From Anaeramoeba flamelloides (lineage: Eukaryota; Metamonada; Anaeramoebidae): DNA of 64,000 bases. Position numbers and translations under genes: made by a program. Within the stretch, counting starts at the first letter, position 1; every line of letters begins with the position of its first letter. The DNA is taken from contig JANTQA010000072.1 in assembly GCA_027625915.1 (NCBI GenBank), positions 3,782,001 through 3,846,000 of the forward strand, read 5' to 3'. Positions 1 to 10,618 of this stretch are shown here, piece after piece. The notes below the pieces were generated by a model. The model did no database searches. It saw only the letters and a list, made by a program, of their open reading frames with translations, and was not told where the DNA came from.

Positions 1-1010
1 ATATGGTTATCTTTAAAAGTAAAAAATAGAGTTTTTTTTTTGGTTAGTTGAGTAGAAACTTCTCATAAATTTTTGATAAAAATTTTTTTAGCTGTAAAAA
101 TGTGAGCAATAATCCAAAACAATTTAAATCCTGGTTAATTCATCAAAAATGAATAGAAAAGCTATAACTTAAAGATTGTTAAAAATTCATATAAATATAT
201 AGTACTTATTCATCTCATATTTTTTAAAAAACATCAATTTTTATTTAATCTTTTTTTTTTAATTGTAATATTTTGATAATGAAAACATATTTTAATAAAT
301 AAACTAAATTAATTGGTGTATTCAACCTGATAGTGTTTTCTGTTATGAATAACAAATAAAAAGCGAATATTTTAACTTTACTAAAAGATCAAATGAAAAA
401 AGGAAAATAAAATAAAATGATGAAATAAATAATTGAATTGAAAATATTGGTAAAATATTTGGGACTAGGCTTAATAAAGATATAGAAAGGAAAAAAAAAA
501 AAAAAAAGATTCCTAAATGGAAAAAAAATTATTGAGATTTGTATTTTCTTTATTGTTTGTTATTGAATTTAGTTTTTTTTGTTTTATCTTTAATATTAGT
601 TGTTAATCAACTGAAAATAGAGAATTATTTCTTCTTGATTACCAGTGCAGTATAAATCTAAATTAGTGAACCCACGTTTACAAATCTTAGTTCTTTTTAT
701 AAGAAAAACTTGTATATAAATTGGGTCATGAAACCTCTAACCCCCAAATTAGATTCAAATAACATTAGAGATTCTAATTAAAATAACTAAGATCATCAAC
801 CGACTCTTTTAAAATTATTTGAGATGTGTAATACCTTTTTCGAAGTAAAAGAAAAGATATACATTCGGATTTTTTCCCATCAAAACCATCATTTTATTGA
901 TATTTTTATTCTCTTTTTAAATATTCTGTTTTGGTTATCTATTTTTATCAAATAATTAGTTAGTAATTCTTTCTAAAATTAAATTATTTCAATTTGAAAT
1001 TAATCCTATC

Positions 1011-1217
1011 TATTACAGTTAGTTTCACTTTTAAGGCATAAACTTTCAACAATATTTAAGACACAATAAAAATCTCAAATTGAGGTACAAAATTCAGATT
1101 CTAGTAAAACAAATTGCAAAAAAAAAAATTCCAAATTTTGTGCCTTAATTTGAGATTTTTATTGTGTCTTAAATTTCGTTGAAAGTTTGTACATTAAAAG
1201 TGGAACTGACTGTAATA
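1011..1217. repeat. Inverted repeat with 84-bp arms and 39-bp loop
   Basis: The left arm (1011-1094) is the reverse complement of the right arm (1134-1217) at about 75 of 84 positions (89% by manual alignment). Most mismatches are A/G or C/T, so several would still pair as G-U in a transcript. The loop is A-rich. No coding potential was seen. It could be a MITE-like foldback element or a hairpin RNA locus. Confidence 0.85.
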
Positions 1218-1618
1218 AAAATATCTAATAAAGAAAAGATAATTGTGAAACAGAAAATTACTTTTGAATAATTCATAAAACTTTTAATTGTAGAGTTAAT
1301 TTGTCTTGTAAATTTCTTATGATTTTTTGAAAAATATACATAAAACTTCTCTCATTTCTCATAAGAGAATTTGGAAAAATGTTTATTGGAATACTTTTAC
1401 ATTAGATGTAGATTAAAAACCATTTTTTAACTTTATATATTACAAAATAAGTATTTATAACGTAATTGTGAGTATGATGATAATTATTAAAAATGAATTT
1501 TATAGGAAAAACGGCCCACTTGAATTTTTATTCTGAAAAAGTATTATTAATTCAAATATTTATAAAGATAATTTTTATTAAATTTATTTTTTGATAATTA
1601 TCCTTTTATATTTGAGGT

Positions 1619-1640
1619 TAATATATATATATATATATAT
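1619..1640. repeat. AT dinucleotide microsatellite
   Basis: An uninterrupted run of alternating A and T about 22 bp long. Similar tracts occur at about 17626-17649 and 48527-48549. Confidence 0.9.
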
Positions 1641-2489
1641 TTAATGGAAACAATAAAAATTCAGTTTAAATCTTCCGATTTTCAAAATTTTACACAGAAT
1701 AGAATTTATATTTAAACTTAATTAAAATTTTTTTCATTTTTATTTATTTTTCTTTTTTCTTATTATAATTAAATAAACGGAATTCAATATAAATTATTCA
1801 AAAATAATAATTGAAACTAATTTTATAAAAAATTAACACCTATGATATTAATAATGAATTCTCTTTAAACAAATTATATTATTTTTTTTTGGTAGAATTT
1901 AACCTTTTAAAATGCCAACAAAAACTCTACAATTTGATTAATTGTTATAGATCAGCTGAAAATTCAACTTTTAAACCAGAAAAATTGGAAAAATATAAAA
2001 ATATTTTTGTGAATCGTAGTCTAATTGTAAAAAAAAAATTAAAAGTTAATGAAATATTATTTTTATATTATTTATAAAAAAAATAGGTATAAAAAATAAA
2101 AAACATTTAAAGGTAGAAAAATAAATAAAAAAAGTTCTTAAATCCCATTATTTGAGTTTTTAATTGGCTAAATTTCTTTTTTAAAACAATTTTTTCATTT
2201 GAATACACTAATTTTTACCTCTTAACTGATAAAATTGTTAGGAATTACTATAAGATACCCCCTCTATTTTTTTTTTCCTTCAAATAACATTTTCTTTGTG
2301 AATATTCTTTTTTTTTCTTCATTTTATAAAAATATATTGCAAAAAAATATATAAAAAATCATTTTTATTAAATAATTATTAATAGTAAAGAAATGGTATA
2401 TTCAAGACATATTTTTTGGAATTTCCATCTAAATTAAGTATAAAAATAAAAAAAAATATTACAAATGATACTTTTATTGAAAATAATTT

Positions 2490-2730
2490 CTTTCATTTTT
2501 GATTTTAACAAACCCATGTGAAATGGGATTATTCTTGTTTGGGTTAAGAAAAGATTTTTTTTTAAATATATCTTCACAGATCTATTTTTTTATTTATTTT
2601 TTCTTTGAATAATTCCAATCATTCATCATACAAACATCCGAGAAATAAAGCACAATTCATAAAACCAAAAATTTAAATTAATAAAATGTTCAAAAAATTG
2701 AAAATAAACAGATTCAGATCTGATTTAAAT
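2490..2730 (+). repeat. Dispersed repeat, diverged copy (pair of 41740-41990)
   Basis: Manual comparison shows the same order of matching blocks as at 41740-41990: a TTTTGATTT(T/C)AACAAA block at the start, and blocks resembling ATAAAACCAAAAATTT and AAAATGTTCAAAAAAT near the end. Divergence is high and both copies are AT-rich, so the limits are approximate. No intact coding frame is shared. Confidence 0.5.
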
Positions 2731-4063
2731 TTGTTCATTTCACAAATAAATTAATAGAGAGTATTTTGATTTCATTTTTACAATGTCCCCCCACATACAC
2801 AATTCTTTTTACAGACAGGATCTCAAAATTAAAAATTTCAAAAATGGAAAAATATCTCATCTTTCTAGTAAGATTAGAAATCAATACTTTCATTGTTTAT
2901 TAAGATAGTAATATTATTTTTCCTGTGAAAAAATACTAAAAAAAATATAAAAAGGGATGTAAAATTTTTCATATCTTCATCACTTAATATATTTGATATT
3001 ATTTTAAAGTTCAAAATAATTATTAGAATTTTATTGAAACAAAGTATATTTTTTATATACAAAATTATTGTAAAACTTGGTTATATTTATTTATAAAGTT
3101 TACATTTGTATACTTTCTTCTTAGAACATAGTTTTTCTTTCTTCTTTAAGAAAATGTTTTTTTTTTTATAAATATTTTCAAAAGATCTTAGATTTTGGAC
3201 TTTCTAGAATTATAAAAATTAAATCTAAATTTGAAAAACAATAATTCATTTCTGGTAGGAGAAAAGAAAGTTTGGTTTTCTGTTAATCATATTTAAACTT
3301 CATTTTTAAATTTCAAGATATGGTGAAATTTTTTGAATTTGCAAATAAATTTACCTGAATTTTTTTTCCCAAGAACCCCTCAAATAATCTTCTAGTCTGA
3401 TCGTATATCACTTTTTTCTACAATATAGCAATTTTATAATATTAACTACATTTTTATTAGACTTCTTCAGGATTGAAAAAAATATTATCTAATCCTCTAT
3501 AAAATGAAAAAAAAACTTTTGTTCCTTTTTGTATTTTTCTTTTATCTTGTCTTGTTTTTATACTGGTGTTTGAGTATTAAAGGGAATATAGTTACAACTG
3601 TTTTTTTTTTTCAATTTTGAATTTTTTAATTAAAGGTTGTTCTTGGTGACCCAATATATACAAGCAAAAAAAATGTTTAGTGGAATAAAAAGGAGATCAC
3701 AAAGTTCTATCTATTTCTTTAAAAACTGTCTCTGTAAAAAAAATCAAAACTGAAAAGGAGAGTAAAATTTTTTCTCTTTAATTATTCCAATATCTCTAGT
3801 AAAACAAAACAAAAAAGCTCACAACTTTGATAAAACCCAGATTTTTTTTTAAAGTTTTCAGGTCACTTAGAAATCTTTCCAACAGTTTTCAATGTGAAAA
3901 GATTTATAAAGGCGATAAGTTTCATAAAAGTCAAGAGATTTTTTGGAACAAAAACCAAACCCTTAACTTTTATTTTTTCTTTCAAACCTATTCCCAAATT
4001 CCCTTTTCAATATCAATCCAAAAAAGTTAATTGTTTGAAGAACTAAGAAATTGGTTAACCACC

Positions 4064-6565
4064 ATGACTGAATTCAACCAAGAAACAACACAAGAAGAAA
4101 AAATAGATATAAATTTCCTACTACAAATGGAACTTATCAAGCCGATTGTACCAAACCAAAATCAAAAAACTAATTTAGATCCAAAGCCAGAATCAAATTT
4201 GGGTGTCATACACACAACCAAAAAAGAGAATGAAAAAAAAGAGTTCAGCACATTAGACTTTTTAAAAAAAGAAACTGATCAAAAAAGATTGAAAGTACTA
4301 AATAACGAGATCAGTACAATAAATTCACACCCTAAAAACACAAATGATAAACCAACAACTGTCCCAATTGTTGTCGTATCAAATAAAAAATTTGTACCAA
4401 ACACAAACCAAAGACAACAAAATTTTGAACAAGACACTACCTCCCAGCTTGACCTTCCTTCACAAAAGCCAAGCCACTTTGATCGAAAAATAGTACCTAC
4501 TTTAGAACAGTCACTATTACCACTGAGGAAAGATCCTCCACCCAATGATTCTCAATGGTTTCAAAACTTAAAGCAAAAAGAAAAAAAACAGGAACAAGAA
4601 AAAAAGGAAAAAAAGATTAAAAAGCCCAAAAAATTTCCAAGAGTGTTCGATGATAAAGTCAGGGGAGACAAAACCCTTTCAGAGTGGCCAGAGAGTAAGT
4701 GTTTCAGAATTCTGGACTTCCTATTAAAATTAGTTTTTTAATTATTTCCTACATTCCTCAGTCTATTTGGTAATCTTTTGTCTTTTGTTTGAACAAAAAT
4801 ATTTTTTTCCATAAAAAACAAGCACATTAAGCTCGTCTGTTTGTCTTTCGACTTTCCAGAATTCCAAAGAGTCGAATAAACCCTGAGATTTTTCACTTTT
4901 CTTTTGAATTCAGGAAAAGTCAAATTAGGTTTTCTTGAGTTTTCTGTTTATTCTGAAAAATCAACCAATTTTTGGAATAAAACAAACAACCCCACGAAAA
5001 TCTCCTTGATAGGTTTTTTTTACAATTTTTAAAAATAGTGCTGTTGCCCAAATAACACGCGAGAAAAGTTAAATCCTTTGTTTCAAAATAAAAAGTGTGT
5101 TTTTTTGTTATAGAAAGCGGATATATTTTAGTCGATCAAATAAACGAACAATAAACCCTAAGTAAAAATGGTATTGGTTTCTTAAAGTTCTTTTATTTCA
5201 AAAAAAAATTCTGAAAATGAAGGATCAAATTAGAAAAATTTAACTCAAAAAATAGAGTAAATTTTCGAATACTATTTTTATCAAAAAAACACAAAAAATT
5301 TCATAAAAATTGACAAATTCAAAAAATTATCTACATAATTTCATGAATAATTTAAATTTTACTGATAATATCAAGAGGTTTACCTTCAAAATTGATTTGA
5401 ACTTGTGTATACTTTTGGATATTGTATTATTTGTTGCATTTTAACAAGGAGATAGAAAAATACGTACTATATTTTGAAACACCACTAGTGTGAAAAAATA
5501 AATCTTCAAAATTCTAAGTTAGACAAACCGATTACTACAATTACCATTTCGTCCTTCTTAATTGAGTTTATTTACAATTTAATCAAAATTCTAGAACTTC
5601 AAATCCTGAGGATATTTATTATTGTTTTCAGTAGCCACACCCTTTTTAAAAGTCTACAGTCGAGAAAAAATGGTCCATTTTGGGGTAAATATATATATTA
5701 ATTTTACATATTTATATATTCAATGAAGACAAAATGTTCTCATTGAATTTTGTTAAAGGTGTAATAGATTGGATTTGATTTGAAATTTCCTCTTTTTTTT
5801 TTAGGATTTTTAAGCAAGTTTTATTTGGGATCAAGTCAAACAAATCTAAATTTTCAATAACCATAGGGTGAACCTTTTATTTTTTTTTCATATTCTATAT
5901 AACTGATAACTATTCAAACCCTTGAAATAAACAAAAACCATTAATATTTAAATTTTGAATATAGAAAAATGATTTCGTAAAATTATTTTTTTGGAAATTT
6001 TTAAATAAAGTTGTTAAATTCTATCTTTTATACAAACTGTCCAAAGTTATCTAATTACACGATATTAACAAATTATATCAGGTAAAAAAGTTTAATATAA
6101 AAAAATATGATTATATATATATTCTGATTTATTATAAACATACTAGTAATTTTTTTACCAAAAGTCAATATAGAAATGTTCTGTCTTACTAATATATTAC
6201 ACATTTAAGTAAAATTTACTTTATTTTGATTATTTAATCAAAAAAGATTGAATTATTAATCCCCCCCCCCCCTTTTTTTTTTTTTTTTGTTTATTAATTT
6301 TTAAACAAATAATAAAATAATAGATGATTTTAGAATTTTTGTTGGAAATTTGGGAAAAGATGTACATGAAGATCAATTAAGAGAAGCATTTAATAAATTT
6401 CCAAGCTTTCAAAAATCAAAGTTAATTAGAGATAAAGTTTCAGGAAAACCGAAATTTGGTTTTGTTTCCTTCCTTGATCCAAATGATTTTACAGCCGCAA
6501 TGCAAATGCATGGGGAATATATCGGATCTCGGCCAATTATTTTAAGAAAAAGTAAATGGAAGTAA
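4064..6565 (+). CDS. RBM42: RBM42-like RNA-binding protein; exons 4064-4694 and 6324-6565
   Basis: Predicted 290-aa protein with one RRM at its C-terminus. Exon 1 encodes a polar, Pro/Gln/Lys-rich region ending in DKTLSEWPE. A GTAAGT donor lies at 4695 and a TAG acceptor ends at 6323; joining them restores the codon for Asn and gives NDFRIFVGNLG, the start of the RRM. RNP2 is IFVGNL and RNP1 is KFGFVSF; the block FNKFPSFQKSKLIRDK and the end RPIILRKSKWK are hallmarks of RBM42. Human RBM42 has the same plan, with a long disordered N-terminus before a single RRM, and is associated with hnRNP K and the tri-snRNP; the role here is inferred. The start is the ATG in ACCACCATGA context. Splicing is inferred from frame and family alignment, not from RNA. 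Confidence 0.85.
5160..5440 (+). repeat. Dispersed repeat, diverged (relatives near 36180-36330 and 44760-44950)
   Basis: An AAATGAA(G/A)GATCAAAT block is shared with 36220 and a CCTTCAAAAT(T/G)(G/T)ATTTG block with 44930, with AT-rich sequence between them. This is a manual alignment of low-complexity DNA, so the family is tentative. Confidence 0.4.
5476..5674 (+). repeat. About 200-bp dispersed repeat family, copy 1
   Basis: Shares ordered blocks with 15957-16160 (same strand) and 32522-32716 (opposite strand). They are a start with a purine, ACA and CTAGTGTG-like sequence, CAATTTAATCAAAATTC, AGAACTTCAA, a TTATT(T/G)TT block, and an end with TTTTTAAAAGTCT followed by GAGAAAAAA. It lies inside the RBM42 intron. 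No coding capacity; probably a short non-autonomous element (SINE or MITE). Confidence 0.75.
6261..6288. repeat. Homopolymer run C12 followed by T16
   Basis: Twelve consecutive C and sixteen T just upstream of the RBM42 exon 2 acceptor. Long C runs are striking at this base composition; the only comparable run is G13 at 33095-33107. Confidence 0.9.
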
Positions 6566-7579
6566 AGAAAACAATTTGACTGTAAAGGATGTAAAAGGAG
6601 TAGAGTAAAAAAAGTAAAATACATAAAATATGAGACGTAATTAAATTATTTCTAATTATAATTTAAAATAAGATTTAACAAGATTGAAATAAATATTTTA
6701 TACAAACCATATTTTTAATTTCATTCTTTTTTTTTTCTTTTTTTATTTATTTTCAAAACGTAAGTTTACAATCATTATTAATTTCTAATATTTTTAAAGA
6801 TAAAAAAGAAAATAAAAAAATATCAAAAAATTCAAAAAACAATTTTTCAAAAAAGAAAAAACACTTTAAAATTAATTAAGTTAAAAAAAAATAAAAATTA
6901 TTTAATCTAATTAAAAATTTATTTATAAGAAATTGACTAATTTTCAAATTAAAAAAATAATAAATTCAAAAAATGAAATCAATAAATAAAAAAAATTAAT
7001 TAGGAATTTGAATAAAAAATAAAATATTGGTAATTAAATAATAAAATTAGAAAATCTTCAAAAGCCATTATTTTAAAGAATAAAAATATAGAAAATCGTT
7101 ATTTTACTTATTGTGAAGAGATCAGAAAAAAAAATCAGAAATAAAAATAACAAAACTAATAAAAAAATATTATTTTTTTAAACAAATTGAAGATTTAAAA
7201 CCAACAAATATAAAAAGATATTTTTTCATTGAAAAATATTTATAATTTAATAAAATATTAAAAATAAACCATTCAAAGATTTTGTCAAAAAAATTAATAA
7301 ATTGGACCCAAAAATATCTACAAAGAAGGATATTTTATTTTTTTTTACAATAATTCACAAACCTTTTTTACACAGTGAAAATAATCTAGATGAAGAAATA
7401 AATAATTTTTTTATTTAATAAATCTTTTAATTATTCAAAAAACTGGAGATGAAGAAAATCGACTGAAATCAAATAAAAATCTCAATTAATTTATCATTAG
7501 AAAGAGTATTTTTCCTATACTGATATATAAAGGAATCGTTTGGCACTTTGAAAACTAATATTATAATATAACTGTAGAT

Positions 7580-8110
7580 TTTTGTTTTTAAAAAAATTAG
7601 ATATAAGAATAGCTCTTCTAAATTTATTATTTGAACTCAAAAAACTTGTACAAGAATTCAAGAATTCAAGAATTGTTTATTATCACAATCAATATTCTAC
7701 CTCTTTTAGTATTATTAGTCAGATTTTTAGTTTAAGTTTATCAATATATCTATTAGAAAGGAAAAACCAAAAATATAGTTAAAAAATAATATCTTAAGAA
7801 AATTGGAATAAGCAGTTTTATCAAAGATAGCCCCCTTTCCAGCTAATTCTTGAATTTATGAGCCTTTTTTTAATTGAAAAAATTCAACAATTTAGTTTAA
7901 CATGTCCAAATGTTCGAGAAGACTTAATTTTAATAATGTAAATCTTCATTATAGAAATTGACCAACATTTAATTCTAAAAATTATCCAAGAATTTGTTAT
8001 GAACCAAAAAATAAATAAAAAAATAGAATCAAAAATTTATTTTAAAATTAAATATTTAGGAATTTGCTTCGAAAAAAAAATATTTTTAAAAAAACGATAA
8101 AAAAGTAAAA
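7580..8110 (+). pseudogene. Decayed non-LTR retrotransposon reverse transcriptase, copy B
   Basis: Forward-strand fragments match the better preserved relic at 59326-60265. KKLDIRIALLNLL (about 7596-7640) corresponds to KKLDARIAVLNLL there. An IGI...KDSPLSS block near 7805-7845 corresponds to GIGVYQRDPLSP, and a Y-L-G-I-C block near 8055-8070 to YLGIW. DNA between these blocks also aligns, including the degraded region equivalent to the ADD active site near 7900-7990, where the aspartates are no longer readable. Several frameshifts and stops separate the pieces, so no functional protein can be made. This looks like an old inactive insertion. Confidence 0.65.
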
Positions 8111-8639
8111 GATAGTTGGACAAAAAAACAAGTTATTTAGAGTCAAAAGAAAAAAAAAAAAAAAAAAAAGATAATAAAGTAAAACTGCATCTATTTTAAT
8201 CAATATTGTTTAGTGTCTACTTTTAAGGATCAGTGATTGTAATTTAAATCAAAAAGATTTTAAATTAATAATTATTTGGACAAATAAAAAAATTAACAAA
8301 TTTTAATTATGAAATTAACCAACATTCTCTCAAGAATAATTTATTAAACTTGAAGCAAAACTTTATCAAGCCATTATCTTAATTTACAAAAGAAGATATA
8401 AATTCATATAGAAATTTGTATTTCTCTGGTTTTGAATATCTCTTTAACTGATGAAATTTCCCAAAAAAAAAAAAATCAAAGATGTGAATAATAATTGGGA
8501 AATAGATAATTTAAAATTATTAAATATAAATCTAAATAAATTTAGAGAAAACTTAATAATAAATTGTTCTAGGTGAAAAGAACATGAACATTTTGAAATT
8601 ATTAGGTAATAGAACAATATAAACACACACTTGTGTCCA

Positions 8640-8935
8640 TCATGTGTCATAGAGTTCCGTAGGGTGCCTAGGTTTACTAGAATTTAAAAATTAAAAGTAA
8701 ATTTTTTTGATTATACTCTATTCTTTTAAATTCTGAAAACATAACTGAAATGCCCTTCAATTCCTAAAATTTCTTGTGTTTTTCTTGTGTTTTTCGGTTT
8801 TATTTGTGAAGTTTTCTAGGTTTTTTTGAGGTTTTCTATTTTATTTCAAAAAGTAAAAAAAATCTAACGAAAATCTATTGATTTTACATATAAACAGAAA
8901 ATTCAACCAAAATTAACAATGATTTTTTTTTTAAT
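8640..8935 (-). repeat. AGGTTTTTT/CCTAGGCAC hairpin-repeat family copy
   Basis: Reverse complement of the family member at 58427-58800. It shares GTTCCGTAG..GTGCCTAGGTTT, a TACTCTATT.TTTTAAATT block, and TTATTTGTGAAG(T)TTTCTAGGTTTTTT followed by GAGGTTTTCTATTTTATTT. It lies upstream of the HECT gene's 3' end. No coding capacity. Confidence 0.65.
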
Positions 8936-9533
8936 TTTAGAAATTGGAGCAAAATCTTTGATTTTACTTAATTGTTTCTAATTCGAAAAAACCTAAATAC
9001 ATTTTTTTTTGTTTTTTCAAATAATTGGATTATTTTAAATATTTTATTCTTTTCCTTTCAATTTTAAAAAAAACCTAACATCTATAAGGGGAAATTACTA
9101 ATTAACTCAAATAAACAAAAAAAAAAATAACTGGAATTTTTTTTTATTTTTTTCTCTTCAATGATAAAGATGATTTGTGTGTCTATTCCATTGAATAACT
9201 GTGGAATCTATACTTTAACGACTAAGGTTCCTGTCGAGGTAAATTAAGTAAAAGGACTTCTGGAGTGTAATTTACACTTATTTAACAACAACAATAATAA
9301 TAAGAATAATATTTTTTTTTTTGTACATTTTTATTTTAAAAATCATTATTTAAAAAATAATTAACAATAATGAATAACAATTTCTAATTTTATTATCAAT
9401 TATTGAGTAAAATTGGAAAAAAATAGTAATTAATGAGCTAAATAGAAATTGATAAAAATAAAATAAAAATGAAAATGAAAAATTAAATATGAAAATAAAA
9501 AAACAATTTCAAAAGTATTATTTAATAGATTAA

Positions 9534-10575
9534 TTAAGAAAGGTGGAAACTTGATTGTCCTTCATTAATTGCAATTAATAATTTTTCTTTTAAAATTTCC
9601 TTTGTTGAGTAAGGAGGAATTTTCAAAAAATTGACGCAGGTCATGCAAGTGGGTAATCTTGTGTCTGGGTCTTCGAATTTATCACTTTTCACGACCGTCA
9701 ATTTAGGTTTCAGTTTAGCTATCCCGCCAACGGGCAATTTCGGAGAGCCTGTACAGAACTTTATAAAGGCCTTTTTCTGCTCGTTATTTAATTCTGTCAT
9801 CACTTGAACTAAAAATTTTATTGTTTTGCTTGCTTTATCGTATCCATGATCACAGCTAATTGAATTTAAAATTAAATTTGCTGTCCATGTTTCGATTTGC
9901 CCATTGATTAAGGAATCAATTTCCAAAAAGTTAAATATATTTAAAATGTCTATTGACATTATTTTATTAAACCCCCTTACAAAAGATTGGATTTGTCTTT
10001 GGACACCAGCGACTAAAAAGCAGTTACAGATTGATTGAACATAAATTTCTAAATTGTCGAGATTTAAAAAAGTAGTTTTCCCGTTTTTGATTAATTCAAT
10101 TTCGGGATAACCAGGCAAAGTAAAGTTAAGGAATAAATCCTTTAAGTCCATTCCATTATATTTTAAATTCTTTTTACCATTTTTTTTTTTTTTAATAATT
10201 TTTGAAAATTCAATTAAAACGTCATGTAATTTGGGTGAAATAAACTGTAAGTCACGAAAAGATGGCGTATTTCCTAGTGCATATTTAATGAAAATTGGTG
10301 ATAAGGGCAATTCTAAAGTTTTTTTATCCATAATTGCTTTTGCTACAAATGTACCGATAAATTCAAATATTGATAAAATTTTTTTATCATTTGCATTGTA
10401 TGAAAAAGGACATGGGAATAAACCAAAAAGGTTTTTAATATATTGACTTTTTTCTTCAGAATAAGTATCATACCATAAATTAATACTTTGATCAATTTCT
10501 TTTTCTTTTTCTTCATTATCGTTGTTATTGATATTATTATTATTATTATTACTACTACTACTATTATTATTATTA

Positions 10576-10618
<43 letters not shown>

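Larger units (their letters stand above)
1..4063. other. AT-rich intergenic region, no gene recognised
   Basis: This 4-kb stretch has only short open frames with no recognisable protein signature. It contains the inverted repeat at 1011-1217, an AT dinucleotide tract at about 1619-1640, and at about 2490-2730 a segment similar to 41740-41990. The last 240 bases (3827-4030) are open in one frame but look like leader sequence: there is no family match and they lie directly before the strong ATG context of the next gene. Confidence 0.6.
4695..6323 (+). other. RBM42 intron, 1629 bp, containing repeat copies
   Basis: Phase-1 GT-AG intron. It carries a copy of the roughly 200-bp dispersed family at 5476-5674, an AGGTTTTCTTGAG-type repeat fragment near 4925-5030, a diverged repeat at 5160-5440, and a C12T16 run at 6261-6288 that forms an extreme polypyrimidine tract 35 bases before the acceptor. 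No nested gene was seen. Confidence 0.8.
6566..9533. other. Intergenic region with non-LTR relic and hairpin repeat
   Basis: Nearly 3 kb between the 3' ends of the RBM42 (+) and HECT (-) genes. It holds the decayed reverse transcriptase at 7580-8110 and a repeat copy at 8640-8935. A short G+C-richer patch at 9160-9260 includes a 26-codon open stretch followed by GTAAAT; I could not assign it to any family. Confidence 0.6.

Noticed and set aside
3827-4030. Open frame of 67 codons upstream of the RBM42 gene
   Set aside because: No family signature, T-run derived Phe, and the RBM42 ATG at 4064 has a far better start context.
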